Numbered from the stretch's first letter, positions 16,996 to 25,981 are shown. The stretch is 64,000 bases of DNA from an uncultured Peptococcaceae bacterium (GCA_947254645.1 CAMYDW010000007.1:6339-70338); one strand, 5' to 3'. Program-made: numbers and translations. Notes: generated by a model from the letters alone, not told the origin.

Positions 16996-18882
16996 ATGAA
17001 CGATATCATAGAAAAAAAGCTTGCAACGCTCCCAGAAAATCCAGGCGTTTATTTAATGAAAGATAAAGAGGGCGCTATTATATATGTAGGAAAAGCCATC
17101 AATTTAAAAAATAGAGTCCGTTCCTACTTTCGCACCCAACCCAAAGAAGCTGTTAAAACCATTGCATTGGTAAAACACATCCATGATTTAGAGTATATTA
17201 TTGTTGATAATGAAACAGAGGCATTGGTATTAGAGTGCAATCTTATAAAAAAATATAAGCCAAAATACAATATCAATTTAAAAGATGGCAAAACCTATCC
17301 TTATATTCGTATCACAAACGAAGCCTATCCACGCATCTTTATTACAAGGCATATTGTAAGGGATGGGTCTCGTTATTTTGGCCCTTATCCAACCATTACC
17401 GAGTTACGTGACACCCTCGAACTGCTTCATCATATTTTCCCCTACAGAACCTGCTCCAATGGTCAATTTAACAAGGGAATTTCCTGCCTAAATAAACACA
17501 TTGGTATTTGCGCTGCGCCCTGTATCGGCCAAATTTCAAAAAAATCTTATAATGAAATGATTGATGAAGTGGCACAGTTTTTTGCTGGACATATAGAGCC
17601 CCTCACTAAAGAATTAAAAAAGAAAATGTTGGCTGCCTCAGAGGAACTGGCTTTCGAAAAAGCTGCTGTTTTGCGTGACCAGCTCGTTGCAATTGAGAAA
17701 ATCAGCAAGCGTCAAAAAGCCATTTCCGATTTCAAAGACAATCATGATGTAGTGGCCATGGCACGCAATGATTTAGGGGCCATGATGCAAGTGTTTTTTG
17801 TGCGTGGCGGTAAAGTCTTAGGACGTGAAAGCTATCCACTCCATGCCAATCGCAACGATTCTGACGACGAAGTTTTTTCAAGCTTTATGAAGCAATTCTA
17901 CCTGGCACAAGAAGCCGTACCGCCTATTATTTATGTAGATCAATCCTTCAAAGACCTTGCGCTGTTAGAAAAATTGCTGAGTCAGAAGCATCAATCTAAA
18001 ATTCAAATACATCAGCCCCAGCGCGGGCAATATCGTGCGCTTGTGGATTTGGTTTCTCGCAACGCCAAAGAGGCACTCAACAAGCGTATTGTCAGCCAAG
18101 ATATTGCCATGGCACGCACAGAAGGTGCCCTCGCCGATTTAGCAGATTTTTTGCATCTTGACCACATCCCACATCGCATTGAGTGCTATGATATTTCAAA
18201 TATTCAAGGCTCCGATTCTGTTGCTTCTATGGTTGTTTTTGTGGCTGGCAAGCCTATGAAAAGTCAATATCGACGTTTCAAGATTAAAACAGTAGAAGGC
18301 CCCAACGATTTTGCAAGCATGAACGAGGTTATCAATCGTCGTTTTCGACATGCCAAAGAAGAGCTTGCTACAGGGATGAAAATGGGCAAATTTGCTTGGT
18401 TGCCTGATTTGGTGATCATCGATGGAGGCAAAGGGCAGCTTGGCTATGCGAGAAAAGCCATGCGCGACCAAGGCTTCGACTATATCCCTACCTTTGGTCT
18501 TGCAAAACAAGAAGAATTGCTCTTTAAAGAGTTTGAGGAAGAGCCTATTGTATTGCCTCGTCAATCCAACGCCCTTTATCTTATCCAACGATTACGCGAT
18601 GAATCCCACCGCTTTGCCATTACCTATCATCGTAGTTTGCGTGGCAAACGACAGCTGGCTTCTATTCTTGATGATATTCCTGGCATAGGGAAGAAGCGAA
18701 AATCCTCTCTATTGACGCATTTTACATCATTTAGTAAAATTCAAGGAGCAAGCATTGAAGAATTGTCTGAAGTAGATGGCATTAGTCCAGCGCTGGCCGA
18801 AAATATTTATACTTATTTAAAGACCCATCAAGATTTGCAAGCGCGCATCAAGCAAAACAAATCACAAAATACTGGAGGTTAA
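16996..18882 (+). CDS. uvrC: Excinuclease ABC subunit C
   Basis: 628 residues; makes both incisions in nucleotide excision repair. The N-terminal GIY-YIG nuclease reads PGVYLMKDKEGAIIYVGKA, the central UVR motif (AFEKAAVLRDQL) binds UvrB, the RNase H-like C-terminal nuclease has ECYDISNIQGSDSVASMVVF and PDLVIIDGGKGQL, and a helix-hairpin-helix pair ends the protein (DDIPGIGKKR, SEVDGISPALAE). Full length. GGAGG lies 9 bases before the ATG. Divergent from ctsR. Confidence 0.98.
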   Translation: MNDIIEKKLATLPENPGVYLMKDKEGAIIYVGKAINLKNRVRSYFRTQPKEAVKTIALVKHIHDLEYIIVDNETEALVLECNLIKKYKPKYNINLKDGKTYPYIRITNEAYPRIFITRHIVRDGSRYFGPYPTITELRDTLELLHHIFPYRTCSNGQFNKGISCLNKHIGICAAPCIGQISKKSYNEMIDEVAQFFAGHIEPLTKELKKKMLAASEELAFEKAAVLRDQLVAIEKISKRQKAISDFKDNHDVVAMARNDLGAMMQVFFVRGGKVLGRESYPLHANRNDSDDEVFSSFMKQFYLAQEAVPPIIYVDQSFKDLALLEKLLSQKHQSKIQIHQPQRGQYRALVDLVSRNAKEALNKRIVSQDIAMARTEGALADLADFLHLDHIPHRIECYDISNIQGSDSVASMVVFVAGKPMKSQYRRFKIKTVEGPNDFASMNEVINRRFRHAKEELATGMKMGKFAWLPDLVIIDGGKGQLGYARKAMRDQGFDYIPTFGLAKQEELLFKEFEEEPIVLPRQSNALYLIQRLRDESHRFAITYHRSLRGKRQLASILDDIPGIGKKRKSSLLTHFTSFSKIQGASIEELSEVDGISPALAENIYTYLKTHQDLQARIKQNKSQNTGG

Positions 18883-18883
18883 T

Positions 18884-19225
18884 ATGAAATCTATTCTTAT
18901 CCGTCTTTTTACTTATTCCCTCGCCCTTTATTTGACATCTCAATTGGTGCAAGGACTCTATTTTGATACCATTGCTTCCTTAATAATGGGCGCTGCCGTA
19001 TTAAGCATTATCAATGCTTTAGTACGACCAGTACTTCTCATTCTCACTTTGCCAATTAATATTCTTAGTATTGGCTTATTCACCTTCGTTATCAACGGAT
19101 TAATGCTCAAAATCACTGGTATTCTAGTGCCAGGCATGGCCGTTGGCGGATTCTGGGTGGCTACTTTTGCCGCATTGATTTTGACATTTATATCTTCCAT
19201 TATTAATTGGTTGGTCAGTGAATAA
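18884..19225 (+). CDS. Small membrane protein of the YvlD / phage holin superfamily IV type
   Basis: 113 residues with four hydrophobic segments and almost no soluble part; the pattern INALVRPVLLILTLPINILSIGLFTFVING is typical of the family named for 4-TMS holins. Most chromosomal members are not phage holins and their role is unclear. It starts one base after the uvrC stop with GGAGG inside the uvrC tail, so it is co-translated with uvrC. The name reflects fold similarity only. Confidence 0.85.
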   Translation: MKSILIRLFTYSLALYLTSQLVQGLYFDTIASLIMGAAVLSIINALVRPVLLILTLPINILSIGLFTFVINGLMLKITGILVPGMAVGGFWVATFAALILTFISSIINWLVSE

Positions 19226-19270
19226 AAAAATAGCCTTTGAAAGCACTTGCTTTCAAAGGCTATTTTTTTA
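19224..19270. terminator. Bidirectional terminator
   Basis: A 15-bp perfect stem ATAGCCTTTGAAAGC (19230-19244 with 19249-19263) and a 4-base loop, flanked by A-run and T-run. It ends the uvrC operon on the plus strand and the 19273-19662 gene on the minus strand. Confidence 0.92.
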
Positions 19271-19272
19271 TT

Positions 19273-19662
19273 TTAAAGCATGCCCCATTTGCGGGTGTAT
19301 TCTGTTTGAAGGATATAATCTTCTTCGGTATAACCTGCATCTAAAAGTGCTTTAATGATTACATTATATTCCAAGGTCACCGTTTCCATCTTGACATAGT
19401 CACGGTGAGTACTAATCGCCCAATCATCATGAAGCGCTAAAAGTATTTCCATCATTCCTGCAACACGCTGCATACGTTCATAAGTATAGGACGCCAACGC
19501 ACGCACTTCTGATGGGGTAGTACTTTTTTGACGACGAAACAACACCCAAGGTGATTTTTCTCGAATGCGCCATTCTCCACCTTCATGAAATGTGAGAAAC
19601 AATTGGGCATTTTGGTCACAAGTATTATTTTTACTTCTATCACCAAATATACGTCTGACCAT
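19273..19662 (-). CDS. Hypothetical 129-residue protein, unrecognised
   Basis: I do not recognise this family. It is a soluble, mostly helical protein with no signal peptide or membrane segment, an Arg/Trp-rich middle (EWRIREKSPWVLFRRQK) and a C-terminus rich in Tyr/Thr (EEDYILQTEYTRKWGML). It has a proper AAAGGAG site 7 bases from the ATG and a terminator behind it, so it looks expressed. The yeiH terminator is only 28 bases upstream. It therefore depends on read-through or on a promoter I could not place. Confidence 0.75.
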   Translation of the reverse strand: MVRRIFGDRSKNNTCDQNAQLFLTFHEGGEWRIREKSPWVLFRRQKSTTPSEVRALASYTYERMQRVAGMMEILLALHDDWAISTHRDYVKMETVTLEYNVIIKALLDAGYTEEDYILQTEYTRKWGML

Positions 19663-19683
19663 AAGCGTTCTCCTTTTATCCAG

Positions 19684-19712
19684 TAAAAAGAGGCCAACAA
19701 TTGTCGGCCTCT
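19684..19712 (-). terminator. YeiH-family gene terminator
   Basis: A palindromic hairpin AGAGGCC/GGCCTCT (19689-19695 with 19706-19712), followed on the minus strand by five T. It lies 14 bases after the transporter stop codon. Confidence 0.8.
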
Positions 19713-19725
19713 CGCCAGTTACTCA

Positions 19726-21075
19726 TCAGCCACCAATGAGGTTTGCTACACCTGTCCAGTAATCGCCGAGAATTAAAGCACTGAAGATGTAGCCGAGTAG
19801 TACATTGATACCAACACCCATGGAAAAAGCTAAAATTGGTTTTGATCCTACTGCCGCTAAATCCTTGAAACGAGTGGTTAAACCAATGCATAAGAAGGTA
19901 AAGACAAAGGCCCATCCACGTAATATTTTGATTGGTCCAATGATGGTATTGGTGATCGTTTGTGCCGCTTCTGGTGTTGCAACACTTGCCAAAACAACCG
20001 TCATCAAAATAGAAGCCACGAAAAAGCCTAATACAAACTTTGGAAAACGTTCCCAAATAACACCAGCGGATGGTTTTACACCAGTTTCTTTAACTTCCCA
20101 GCGGGTGACAGAAACAATAGCAAGGATGAATGCCCAAATACCAACAAACATATCACGCCCTACCACTTTCATCAACGTAAAAGCAGTGATACCAGGATCG
20201 CCAAATTGAGCTGCAGCCGCTATACCTGCTGCATCAGCAAATTCAGAAGTCCCAATCCATGCACCAGATTCTCCTGCAGTCAAACCAAAAGCACGACAAA
20301 CGATTGGAAGCAAGAAAACCATTACGGTTGCCCAAACAACCACCATTGAGATGGCTATAGATACATGGTTTTTCTCTGCATTGACAGAAGAGCCAATAGC
20401 AATAGAAGCTGAAACCCCACAAATAGAGCCACCTGCACCAAGGGTAGCAGCAAAACGTTTATCTAATCCAAAGATTTTTGTTGCAAAGAAATAAATACTT
20501 AAAAAAGTACTAACTGCAATAATTGTCGCTTGGAAAAACGCTACTGGCCCACTTTTTAGTATGATGGTAAATGGTAGTGTAGCACCCATCATAACAATAC
20601 CAATTTTTACGTAAAATTCTGTGCGCAAAGCAGCATCAAACCACTTTGGAATTTTAACGAAGTTGCCAATGAGCATTCCAAAAATCAAAGCCAACACAGG
20701 TGCTTCAAGATTTAAGGTTTGAGCCACCTTCCAGGAGCCTAATACTTGAACAAAAATAGCAAGTAAAAATAATACAACAAAGCCTCTCATAAATTCTGCG
20801 ATGCTATGTCCCATAATTTTCACAGCAATTGAAAATACAATAGAAAGCCAAACAAATAATACCAATAATTTTATCAATCCAGCGGATAACAGCTTTGGCA
20901 CCACACCAAATGCCTCATAACTTTCAAATTTTGCAGCCAAAGGTTGCAAAGTAAATCCCATGCGATAACCGAGTAGTGCAATCAAAATTGCTCCAATACC
21001 AATCCAAACTGCCCAATAGTCCTCTTTTAGCCAAAGGTTTGACCATTTTGTTGTTCTGCGTGTCTCTGCAGACAT
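19726..21075 (-). CDS. YeiH / UPF0324 family membrane transporter (putative sulfate exporter family)
   Basis: 449 residues with about eleven membrane spans, including the family's glycine-rich region GAGGSICGVSASIAIGSSVNAE and a conserved GESGAWIGTSEFADAAGIAAA stretch. The family (COG2855) is annotated as putative sulfate exporter, but the substrate is not settled. It is a single gene with its own promoter and terminator. A GC-rich palindrome lies in its 5' untranslated region. No LysR regulator is adjacent, unlike in some enterobacteria. Confidence 0.9.
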   Translation of the reverse strand: MSAETRRTTKWSNLWLKEDYWAVWIGIGAILIALLGYRMGFTLQPLAAKFESYEAFGVVPKLLSAGLIKLLVLFVWLSIVFSIAVKIMGHSIAEFMRGFVVLFLLAIFVQVLGSWKVAQTLNLEAPVLALIFGMLIGNFVKIPKWFDAALRTEFYVKIGIVMMGATLPFTIILKSGPVAFFQATIIAVSTFLSIYFFATKIFGLDKRFAATLGAGGSICGVSASIAIGSSVNAEKNHVSIAISMVVVWATVMVFLLPIVCRAFGLTAGESGAWIGTSEFADAAGIAAAAQFGDPGITAFTLMKVVGRDMFVGIWAFILAIVSVTRWEVKETGVKPSAGVIWERFPKFVLGFFVASILMTVVLASVATPEAAQTITNTIIGPIKILRGWAFVFTFLCIGLTTRFKDLAAVGSKPILAFSMGVGINVLLGYIFSALILGDYWTGVANLIGG

Positions 21076-21146
21076 TTTAATTCCTCCTCAATGAGTAAAA
21101 AAAGTAAGTAATAGGGACTAAATATTATTTACTTTTCGAAAAATGT

Positions 21147-21158
21147 TAGGCCGGCCTA
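21147..21158. repeat. 12-bp perfect palindrome upstream of the YeiH-family gene
   Basis: TAGGCCGGCCTA, flanked by AATG(T) and CATT, inside AT-rich DNA. It lies between the promoter (21203-21231) and the ATG (21075). The lack of a loop fits a DNA operator better than an RNA hairpin. No regulator can be named. Confidence 0.6.
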
Positions 21159-21202
21159 CATTATTTAACATTCTTCGCAAAATAAAAAATATTTGCTTCC
21201 AT

Positions 21203-21231
21203 ATAATGCGCTTATTGTTCCTACTTGTCAA
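21203..21231 (-). promoter_or_regulatory. Promoter of the YeiH-family gene
   Basis: Minus strand -35 TTGACA (21226-21231), 17-bp spacer, -10 CATTAT (21203-21208); TTATAT two bases further on is an alternative -10. Predicted 5' untranslated region of about 120 nt. Confidence 0.55.
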
Positions 21232-21235
21232 GTAT

Positions 21236-21272
21236 AATAAAAAAATAACGCTAAAATTTTCATTTTAGCGTT
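21236..21272 (-). terminator. Rubrerythrin terminator
   Basis: Stem AACGCTAAAA/TTTTAGCGTT (21247-21256 with 21263-21272), followed on the minus strand by a T-rich tail. It lies 22 bases after the rubrerythrin stop. Confidence 0.85.
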
Positions 21273-21294
21273 ATTTATATGTATAGTATTTATA

Positions 21295-21837
21295 TTAATA
21301 GTTTTCAGCGAGCACTTCAAAATGTGCCTGTGGATGCAAGCATGCTGGGCAAAGTTTTGGCGCTTCTTCCCCTTCTGCAATGTAGCCACAGTTGTTACAT
21401 TTCCATTTAACAACTTCGCTTTTCTTAAATACAGTACCGTTGTCGATATTTGCCAAAAGCGCCAAATAACGTTTTTCATGGGCAGCTTCTACTTCACCAA
21501 TATGCATCATACGTTCAGCAATTTCATCGAAGCCTTCTTCTTTTGCTTCTTCTGACATTCTTTTGTACATGTCAGTCCATTCATAATTTTCACCAGCAGC
21601 TGCATCTTTTAAATTTTCAGTAGTAGTTGGCATGGTGTTGTTATGAAGATATCTGAACCACAATTTTGCGTGTTCTTTTTCATTCAATGCAGTTTCTTCA
21701 AAAATCTTTTGAATTTGTACATAACCATCTTTTTTTGCTTGTGCTGCATAATAATCATATTTATTGCGTGCTTGGGATTCACCTGCAAATGCGTCCATCA
21801 AGTTTTTTTCTGTTTTAGTTCCTTTTAAATCTTTCAT
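21295..21837 (-). CDS. rbr: Rubrerythrin
   Basis: 180 residues. The N-terminal ferritin-like four-helix bundle has di-iron ligands in FAGESQARNKYDYYA, ETALNEKEHAKLWF and GEVEAAHEKRY, and the C-terminal rubredoxin domain has CNNCGY and CPACLHP. It reduces hydrogen peroxide in anaerobes using electrons from rubredoxin or NADH. The ATG at 21835-21837 is 8 bases from GAGGAG; a GTG three codons upstream is less likely. A small hairpin is present in its leader (about 21877-21900). Confidence 0.97.
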   Translation of the reverse strand: MKDLKGTKTEKNLMDAFAGESQARNKYDYYAAQAKKDGYVQIQKIFEETALNEKEHAKLWFRYLHNNTMPTTTENLKDAAAGENYEWTDMYKRMSEEAKEEGFDEIAERMMHIGEVEAAHEKRYLALLANIDNGTVFKKSEVVKWKCNNCGYIAEGEEAPKLCPACLHPQAHFEVLAENY

Positions 21838-21910
21838 CTTGTACACTCCTCATTATTGGATAATATAAATTTGCAATCGGTCTAGCGCCGATATGCCCCT
21901 CACATTTATA

Positions 21911-21940
21911 TGTATACCCATAAAAGTCACATTGAAACAA
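21911..21940 (-). promoter_or_regulatory. Probable rubrerythrin promoter
   Basis: Minus strand TTGTTT (21935-21940), 18-bp spacer, TATACA (21911-21916). The match is moderate, but it is the best candidate in the veg-rubrerythrin gap. Confidence 0.4.
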
Positions 21941-21954
21941 AAAGATGAAAAGAT

Positions 21955-22221
21955 TTATTCATGTTCTGCTAATTTGTAAGTATGTCCGTTTTTCTTTAGA
22001 GCAACAACGACATTGCCAGTCATCAAATCAACATAATTAAAGGACAATCGACGCATTTCCGAATCGTCCGTTTTTACAACAAAGACATTTTTATAAGTCG
22101 CCTCCAATGTTCCCTTATATGGAATCACACGTTTTCGGCCAATATTCGCATCTACATCAATGTCGCATCCCACGAACGGTGTCAAAGCTTTTTGCATTTT
22201 TTCTAATGCTTGTTTTGTCAT
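21955..22221 (-). CDS. veg: Veg protein
   Basis: 88 residues of the Veg (DUF1021) family, with a small beta-barrel-like body (RKRVIPYKGTLEATYKNVFVV and RLSFNYVDLMTGNVVV). In Bacillus subtilis Veg is abundant and stimulates biofilm matrix genes; the biochemical role is not established. The ATG at 22219-22221 is 8 bases from AAGGG; a GTG three codons earlier is possible. It is driven by two near-consensus promoters, as in Bacillus. Confidence 0.94.
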   Translation of the reverse strand: MTKQALEKMQKALTPFVGCDIDVDANIGRKRVIPYKGTLEATYKNVFVVKTDDSEMRRLSFNYVDLMTGNVVVALKKNGHTYKLAEHE

Positions 22222-22250
22222 GCGGATCACCCTTTCTTTTTATACTTTTT

Positions 22251-22278
22251 ATTATATCATCTTTGTAGAGTTTGTCAA
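22251..22278 (-). promoter_or_regulatory. veg promoter, proximal
   Basis: Minus strand TTGACA (22273-22278), 16-bp spacer, TATAAT (22251-22256): both hexamers perfect. Confidence 0.85.
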
Positions 22279-22290
22279 ATTTAGCAAATT

Positions 22291-22319
22291 ATTATACATA
22301 AGCTCGTTTTTATTGTCAA
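22291..22319 (-). promoter_or_regulatory. veg promoter, distal
   Basis: Minus strand TTGACA (22314-22319), 17-bp spacer, TATAAT (22291-22296): a full sigma-A consensus, 40 bases upstream of the proximal promoter. Confidence 0.85.
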
Positions 22320-22351
22320 TTATTTTTTTAGTGTTTTTTAAATTTTTTCAA

Positions 22352-22380
22352 TAAAAAAAGCTGGCCTTTAGGCCAGCTTT
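22352..22380 (-). terminator. dnaJ / hrcA operon terminator
   Basis: Stem AGCTGGCC/GGCCAGCT (22359-22366 with 22371-22378) with a TTTA loop on the plus strand and a minus-strand T-run. It ends the hrcA-grpE-dnaK-dnaJ operon just upstream of the veg promoters. Confidence 0.92.
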
Positions 22381-22393
22381 TGCTGTTCATTTT

Positions 22394-23554
22394 TTATTCA
22401 GCTTCGTCATTAAAAAGGTCTTTCATCTTATCAAAAAAGCCCTTTTCCTCTTTTTTGTCATTCTTGACTTCATCATGTTTTTCTTCTGATGTCCCTGCAT
22501 TAAATGAAGCTTTCAATTGTTCAAATAACGCACGTTGTTCTGGACTCAGTTGTTTTGGCGTATCAATGACAACAGTGACGTATTGATCCCCTTTGCCATA
22601 GCCTCGCATGCCCTTGATGCCTTTGCCCTTCATTCTAAAGCGAGCACCACTTTGTACCCCTGCTGGGATACTAAACTTGATGCGTCCTTCCAGTGTAGGA
22701 ACTTCGATTTCATCACCAAGCGCTGCTTGCGCCATATTGATAGACTGCGTCATGTAGATATCGGTGTCTTCTCGTTCAAAAATGGCATGTGGACGAACAC
22801 GAATATAAATATACAAATCGCCTGGCATTCCACCATTTTCTCCCGCTTCACCTTCGCCACTCATTCTCAAACGAGTGCCATTATCAACGCCTGCAGGAAT
22901 ATTTACTTCTAACTGTTTCTTTTCTTTTGTACGTCCTGTGCCACCACAGGTTGGGCATTTTTCTTTAATAATTTTACCGCTGCCGCCACATTCTGGACAA
23001 GTGGTTTGAGTTTGTACACGACCAAACATGGTTTGCTGCATCACGCTAATGCGACCCGTTCCATGACATTTAGGACAAGTTTCTGGACTGGTGCCTGCTT
23101 TTGCACCTGTCCCCCCACAAGTAGAACAAGAAACCCATCGATCGACGGTAATGGTTTTTTTGCTCCCAAAGACAGCTTCTTCAAAAGAAATGGTCAAATC
23201 TACTCTTAAATCGTTCCCACGTTGTGGGCCAGTAGGGTTGCCACCGCCACCACCAAAGAACATATTAAATAGATCGCCCATATCGCCAAATTCCATACCA
23301 CCATTGAAGCCACCAGCACCACCAAAGTTCGGTGCATCGTGTCCAAATTGATCATATTGTTGACGTTTCGTTGGATCAGACAAAGTTTCGTATGCATCAT
23401 TGGCTTCTTTAAATTTTACTTCTGCCTCTTTATCACCTGGGTTGACGTCCGGATGGTATTTACGTGCCAGCTTGCGGTACGCTTTTTTAATGTCCGCTTC
23501 GCTGGCACCTTTATCTACCCCTAGGACTTCATAATAATCGCGTTTATCCGCCAT
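22394..23554 (-). CDS. dnaJ: Chaperone DnaJ (Hsp40, type I)
   Basis: 386 residues. J domain with the HPD tripeptide (KYHPDVN, about residue 33), a Gly/Phe-rich linker (FGGAGGFNGGMEFG), four CxxCxGxG zinc motifs (CSTCGGTG, CPKCHGTG, CPECGGSG, CPTCGGTG) and the client-binding C-terminal domain, then an acidic/Lys-rich tail. It stimulates the DnaK ATPase. The start overlaps the dnaK stop by one base. Confidence 0.98.
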   Translation of the reverse strand: MADKRDYYEVLGVDKGASEADIKKAYRKLARKYHPDVNPGDKEAEVKFKEANDAYETLSDPTKRQQYDQFGHDAPNFGGAGGFNGGMEFGDMGDLFNMFFGGGGGNPTGPQRGNDLRVDLTISFEEAVFGSKKTITVDRWVSCSTCGGTGAKAGTSPETCPKCHGTGRISVMQQTMFGRVQTQTTCPECGGSGKIIKEKCPTCGGTGRTKEKKQLEVNIPAGVDNGTRLRMSGEGEAGENGGMPGDLYIYIRVRPHAIFEREDTDIYMTQSINMAQAALGDEIEVPTLEGRIKFSIPAGVQSGARFRMKGKGIKGMRGYGKGDQYVTVVIDTPKQLSPEQRALFEQLKASFNAGTSEEKHDEVKNDKKEEKGFFDKMKDLFNDEAE

Positions 23555-25374
23555 TACTTATTGTCGTCCACTTCAGTAAAGTCTGCGTCAAAGGTACCGT
23601 CGTCTGCTTGCCCTTGCGCTTGTTCGCCTTGTTGTTGTGCTGCTGCATACATTTTTTCGGTAATCTTGTAGATGGCATTGGTCAAATCTTCGGTTTTTGC
23701 CTTAATTGCTTCAGTGTCATCACCTTCAAGAGCAGTTCTAAGTGCAGCTTGTGCTTGTTCTACTGCGTCTTTATCTGCTGCATCAATAGCTTCTCCTGCA
23801 TCCTTCAATGCTTTTTCACTTTGGAAGAGCAATGCATCTGCATTGTTGCGTGTATCAACCTTTTCTTTCATTTGACGATCGCTTTCAGCATTTTCTTCAG
23901 CATCTTTTACCATGCGTTCGATTTCTTCATCAGAAAGGCCGCTGTTGGATTGAATGGTGATACGTTGGCTCTTCCCTGTGCCTTTATCTTTTGCAGATAC
24001 ATTAACAATACCGTTGGCATCAATATCGAAGGTTACTTCAATTTGTGGAATGCCACGTGGTGCTGGTGGAATATCCATTAAGCTGAAGCGGCCCAAGGTT
24101 TTGTTTGCACTGGCCATTTCACGTTCCCCTTGAAGCACATGGATGTCAGTAGAGGTTTGGTTATCTGCAGCAGTTGTGAACACTTGACTACGAGATACAG
24201 GAATGGTGGTATTGCGTTCTACAATCTTGGTCATTACGCCACCAAGGGTTTCAATCCCCAAAGAAAGTGGTGTAACGTCAAGAAGAACGACGTCTTTTAC
24301 TTCACCAACAAGCACCCCACCTTGAATAGCTGCACCGATTGCAACACATTCGTCTGGGTTAATGCCTTTGAATGGTTCTTTCCCTGTTAATTTCTTTACT
24401 GCATCTTGAACAGCAGGGATACGTGTAGAACCACCAACAAGAATCACTTTATCAATATCAGTTGCCGATAAGCCTGCATCCTTCAATGCTTGACGGGATG
24501 GAACCATGGTTTTTTCTACCAAGTCTGCAGTGATTTCATCAAATTTTGCACGGCTTAAAGTAAGGTCTAAGTGTTGAGGTTGTCCATTGCCATCCATGGT
24601 GATAAATGGCAAGTTAATATTTGAAGTGGTAACATTTGAAAGTTCCATTTTTGCTTTTTCAGCAGCTTCTTTCAAGCGTTGCATAGCGGTTTTGTCTTTT
24701 GACAAATCAATGCCAGTTTGTGCTTTAAATTCGCTGATGGTCCAGTCAATTACCTTTTGGTCAAAGTCATCCCCACCTAGACGGTTATTCCCACTGGTTG
24801 CCAATACTTCGAAGATACCATCGCCAATTTCCATTAAGGAAACGTCGAAAGTACCACCACCAAGGTCAAATACGAGGATTTTTTGATCGGTGTTATCTTT
24901 GTCAACACCATAAGCCAATGCTGCAGCAGTTGGTTCGTTGATAATACGCATAACATCTAAACCAGCAATTTTACCAGCATCTTTGGTTGCTTGGCGTTGG
25001 CTATCGCTGAAATAAGCTGGAACAGTGATAACAGCTTGAGTAACTGTTTCCCCAAGATAGCTTTCAGCATCTGCTTTTAATTTTTGCAAAATCATTGCAG
25101 AAATTTCTTGTGGGCTATATGATTTGCCCCCGAGGGTTTCCTTATAGTCGGTACCCATGTGACGTTTGATACTTGCGACAGTATTATCTGGATTGGTGAT
25201 TGCTTGGCGCTTTGCAACTTGACCAACAAGACGTTCACCACTATTATTTAAACCAACAACAGATGGGGTTGTACGATTCCCTTCACTATTAGGAATAACA
25301 ACCGCTTCGCCACCTTCCATAACAGATACGCAAGAGTTTGTAGTTCCTAAGTCAATACCAATAACTTTTCCCAT
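23554..25374 (-). CDS. dnaK: Chaperone DnaK (Hsp70)
   Basis: 606 residues; ATPase domain beginning MGKVIGIDLGTTNSCV, with DLGGGTFDVS and VGGSTRIPAVQ, then the substrate-binding domain and a Gln-rich C-terminal tail (YAAAQQQGEQAQGQ). It lacks the 24-residue loop typical of Gram-negative DnaK in the ATPase domain, as in Bacillota. The second of two close ATGs was chosen: GGAGG is 8 bases from it but only 2 from the first. Confidence 0.98.
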   Translation of the reverse strand: MGKVIGIDLGTTNSCVSVMEGGEAVVIPNSEGNRTTPSVVGLNNSGERLVGQVAKRQAITNPDNTVASIKRHMGTDYKETLGGKSYSPQEISAMILQKLKADAESYLGETVTQAVITVPAYFSDSQRQATKDAGKIAGLDVMRIINEPTAAALAYGVDKDNTDQKILVFDLGGGTFDVSLMEIGDGIFEVLATSGNNRLGGDDFDQKVIDWTISEFKAQTGIDLSKDKTAMQRLKEAAEKAKMELSNVTTSNINLPFITMDGNGQPQHLDLTLSRAKFDEITADLVEKTMVPSRQALKDAGLSATDIDKVILVGGSTRIPAVQDAVKKLTGKEPFKGINPDECVAIGAAIQGGVLVGEVKDVVLLDVTPLSLGIETLGGVMTKIVERNTTIPVSRSQVFTTAADNQTSTDIHVLQGEREMASANKTLGRFSLMDIPPAPRGIPQIEVTFDIDANGIVNVSAKDKGTGKSQRITIQSNSGLSDEEIERMVKDAEENAESDRQMKEKVDTRNNADALLFQSEKALKDAGEAIDAADKDAVEQAQAALRTALEGDDTEAIKAKTEDLTNAIYKITEKMYAAAQQQGEQAQGQADDGTFDADFTEVDDNK

Positions 25375-25421
25375 TTTCATTTCCTCCTAATATATACGTG
25401 ATTCAAACGTATGCAATTGAA

Positions 25422-25964
25422 TTATTTATTACTTGTCACACGACAAACAGTTGGGCGGAGCACCTTATCTTTAAAGATATACCCTGCACGCAACTCATCA
25501 ATAACCGTGTTTGGTTCAGCACTATCATCTTCCACAACCATGATGGCTTCATGGTAGGTTGGATCATATTGTTCATGAAGGGCTTTAATTCGTTCTAAGC
25601 CTGCTTTTGCTAAGCTATCTACAAGCTGACGTTGCACCTTCTCAAAACCATCTTTAAAAGCTGCTATTTCCTCGCTGGTTGGTTCATTTTTCATCGCTAA
25701 TTCAAAACTATCTAAAACAGGCAAAAGTTCTTTCACAAGATTCATATTGCCATATTGATAAATATCATTTTTTTCATTGGTGGTACGACGTTTGAAATTA
25801 TCAAAATCAGCCAATAATCTCAAATAACGTGTATTGAGTTCATCATAGGCGCTATTTTCATTGGCCTCTTGCTCAACAACTTCTTCTACCACTTCTGGAC
25901 CAGCTTCTTCAGCCATTTCTTCATTTTCTAAAACTTCTTCATTGATTTGCTCTTTATCTGCCAC
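25422..25964 (-). CDS. grpE: Nucleotide exchange factor GrpE, GTG start
   Basis: 180 residues with an acidic N-terminus (EEVLENEEMAEEAGPEVVEEVVEQ), the long coiled coil, and the C-terminal beta domain whose family signature reads VRAGYIFKDKVLRPTVCRV-like (LRAGYIFKDKVLRPTVCRV). The GTG at 25962-25964 is 8 bases from GAGGAG. A GTG three codons upstream overlaps that site. 17 bases after hrcA. Confidence 0.95.
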   Translation of the reverse strand: MADKEQINEEVLENEEMAEEAGPEVVEEVVEQEANENSAYDELNTRYLRLLADFDNFKRRTTNEKNDIYQYGNMNLVKELLPVLDSFELAMKNEPTSEEIAAFKDGFEKVQRQLVDSLAKAGLERIKALHEQYDPTYHEAIMVVEDDSAEPNTVIDELRAGYIFKDKVLRPTVCRVTSNK

Positions 25965-25981
25965 GCTCTTCACTCCTCTTT

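Noticed and set aside
18884..19225. Prophage holin
   Set aside because: No lysin, structural or integrase gene is nearby; chromosomal members of this membrane family are common next to housekeeping genes.
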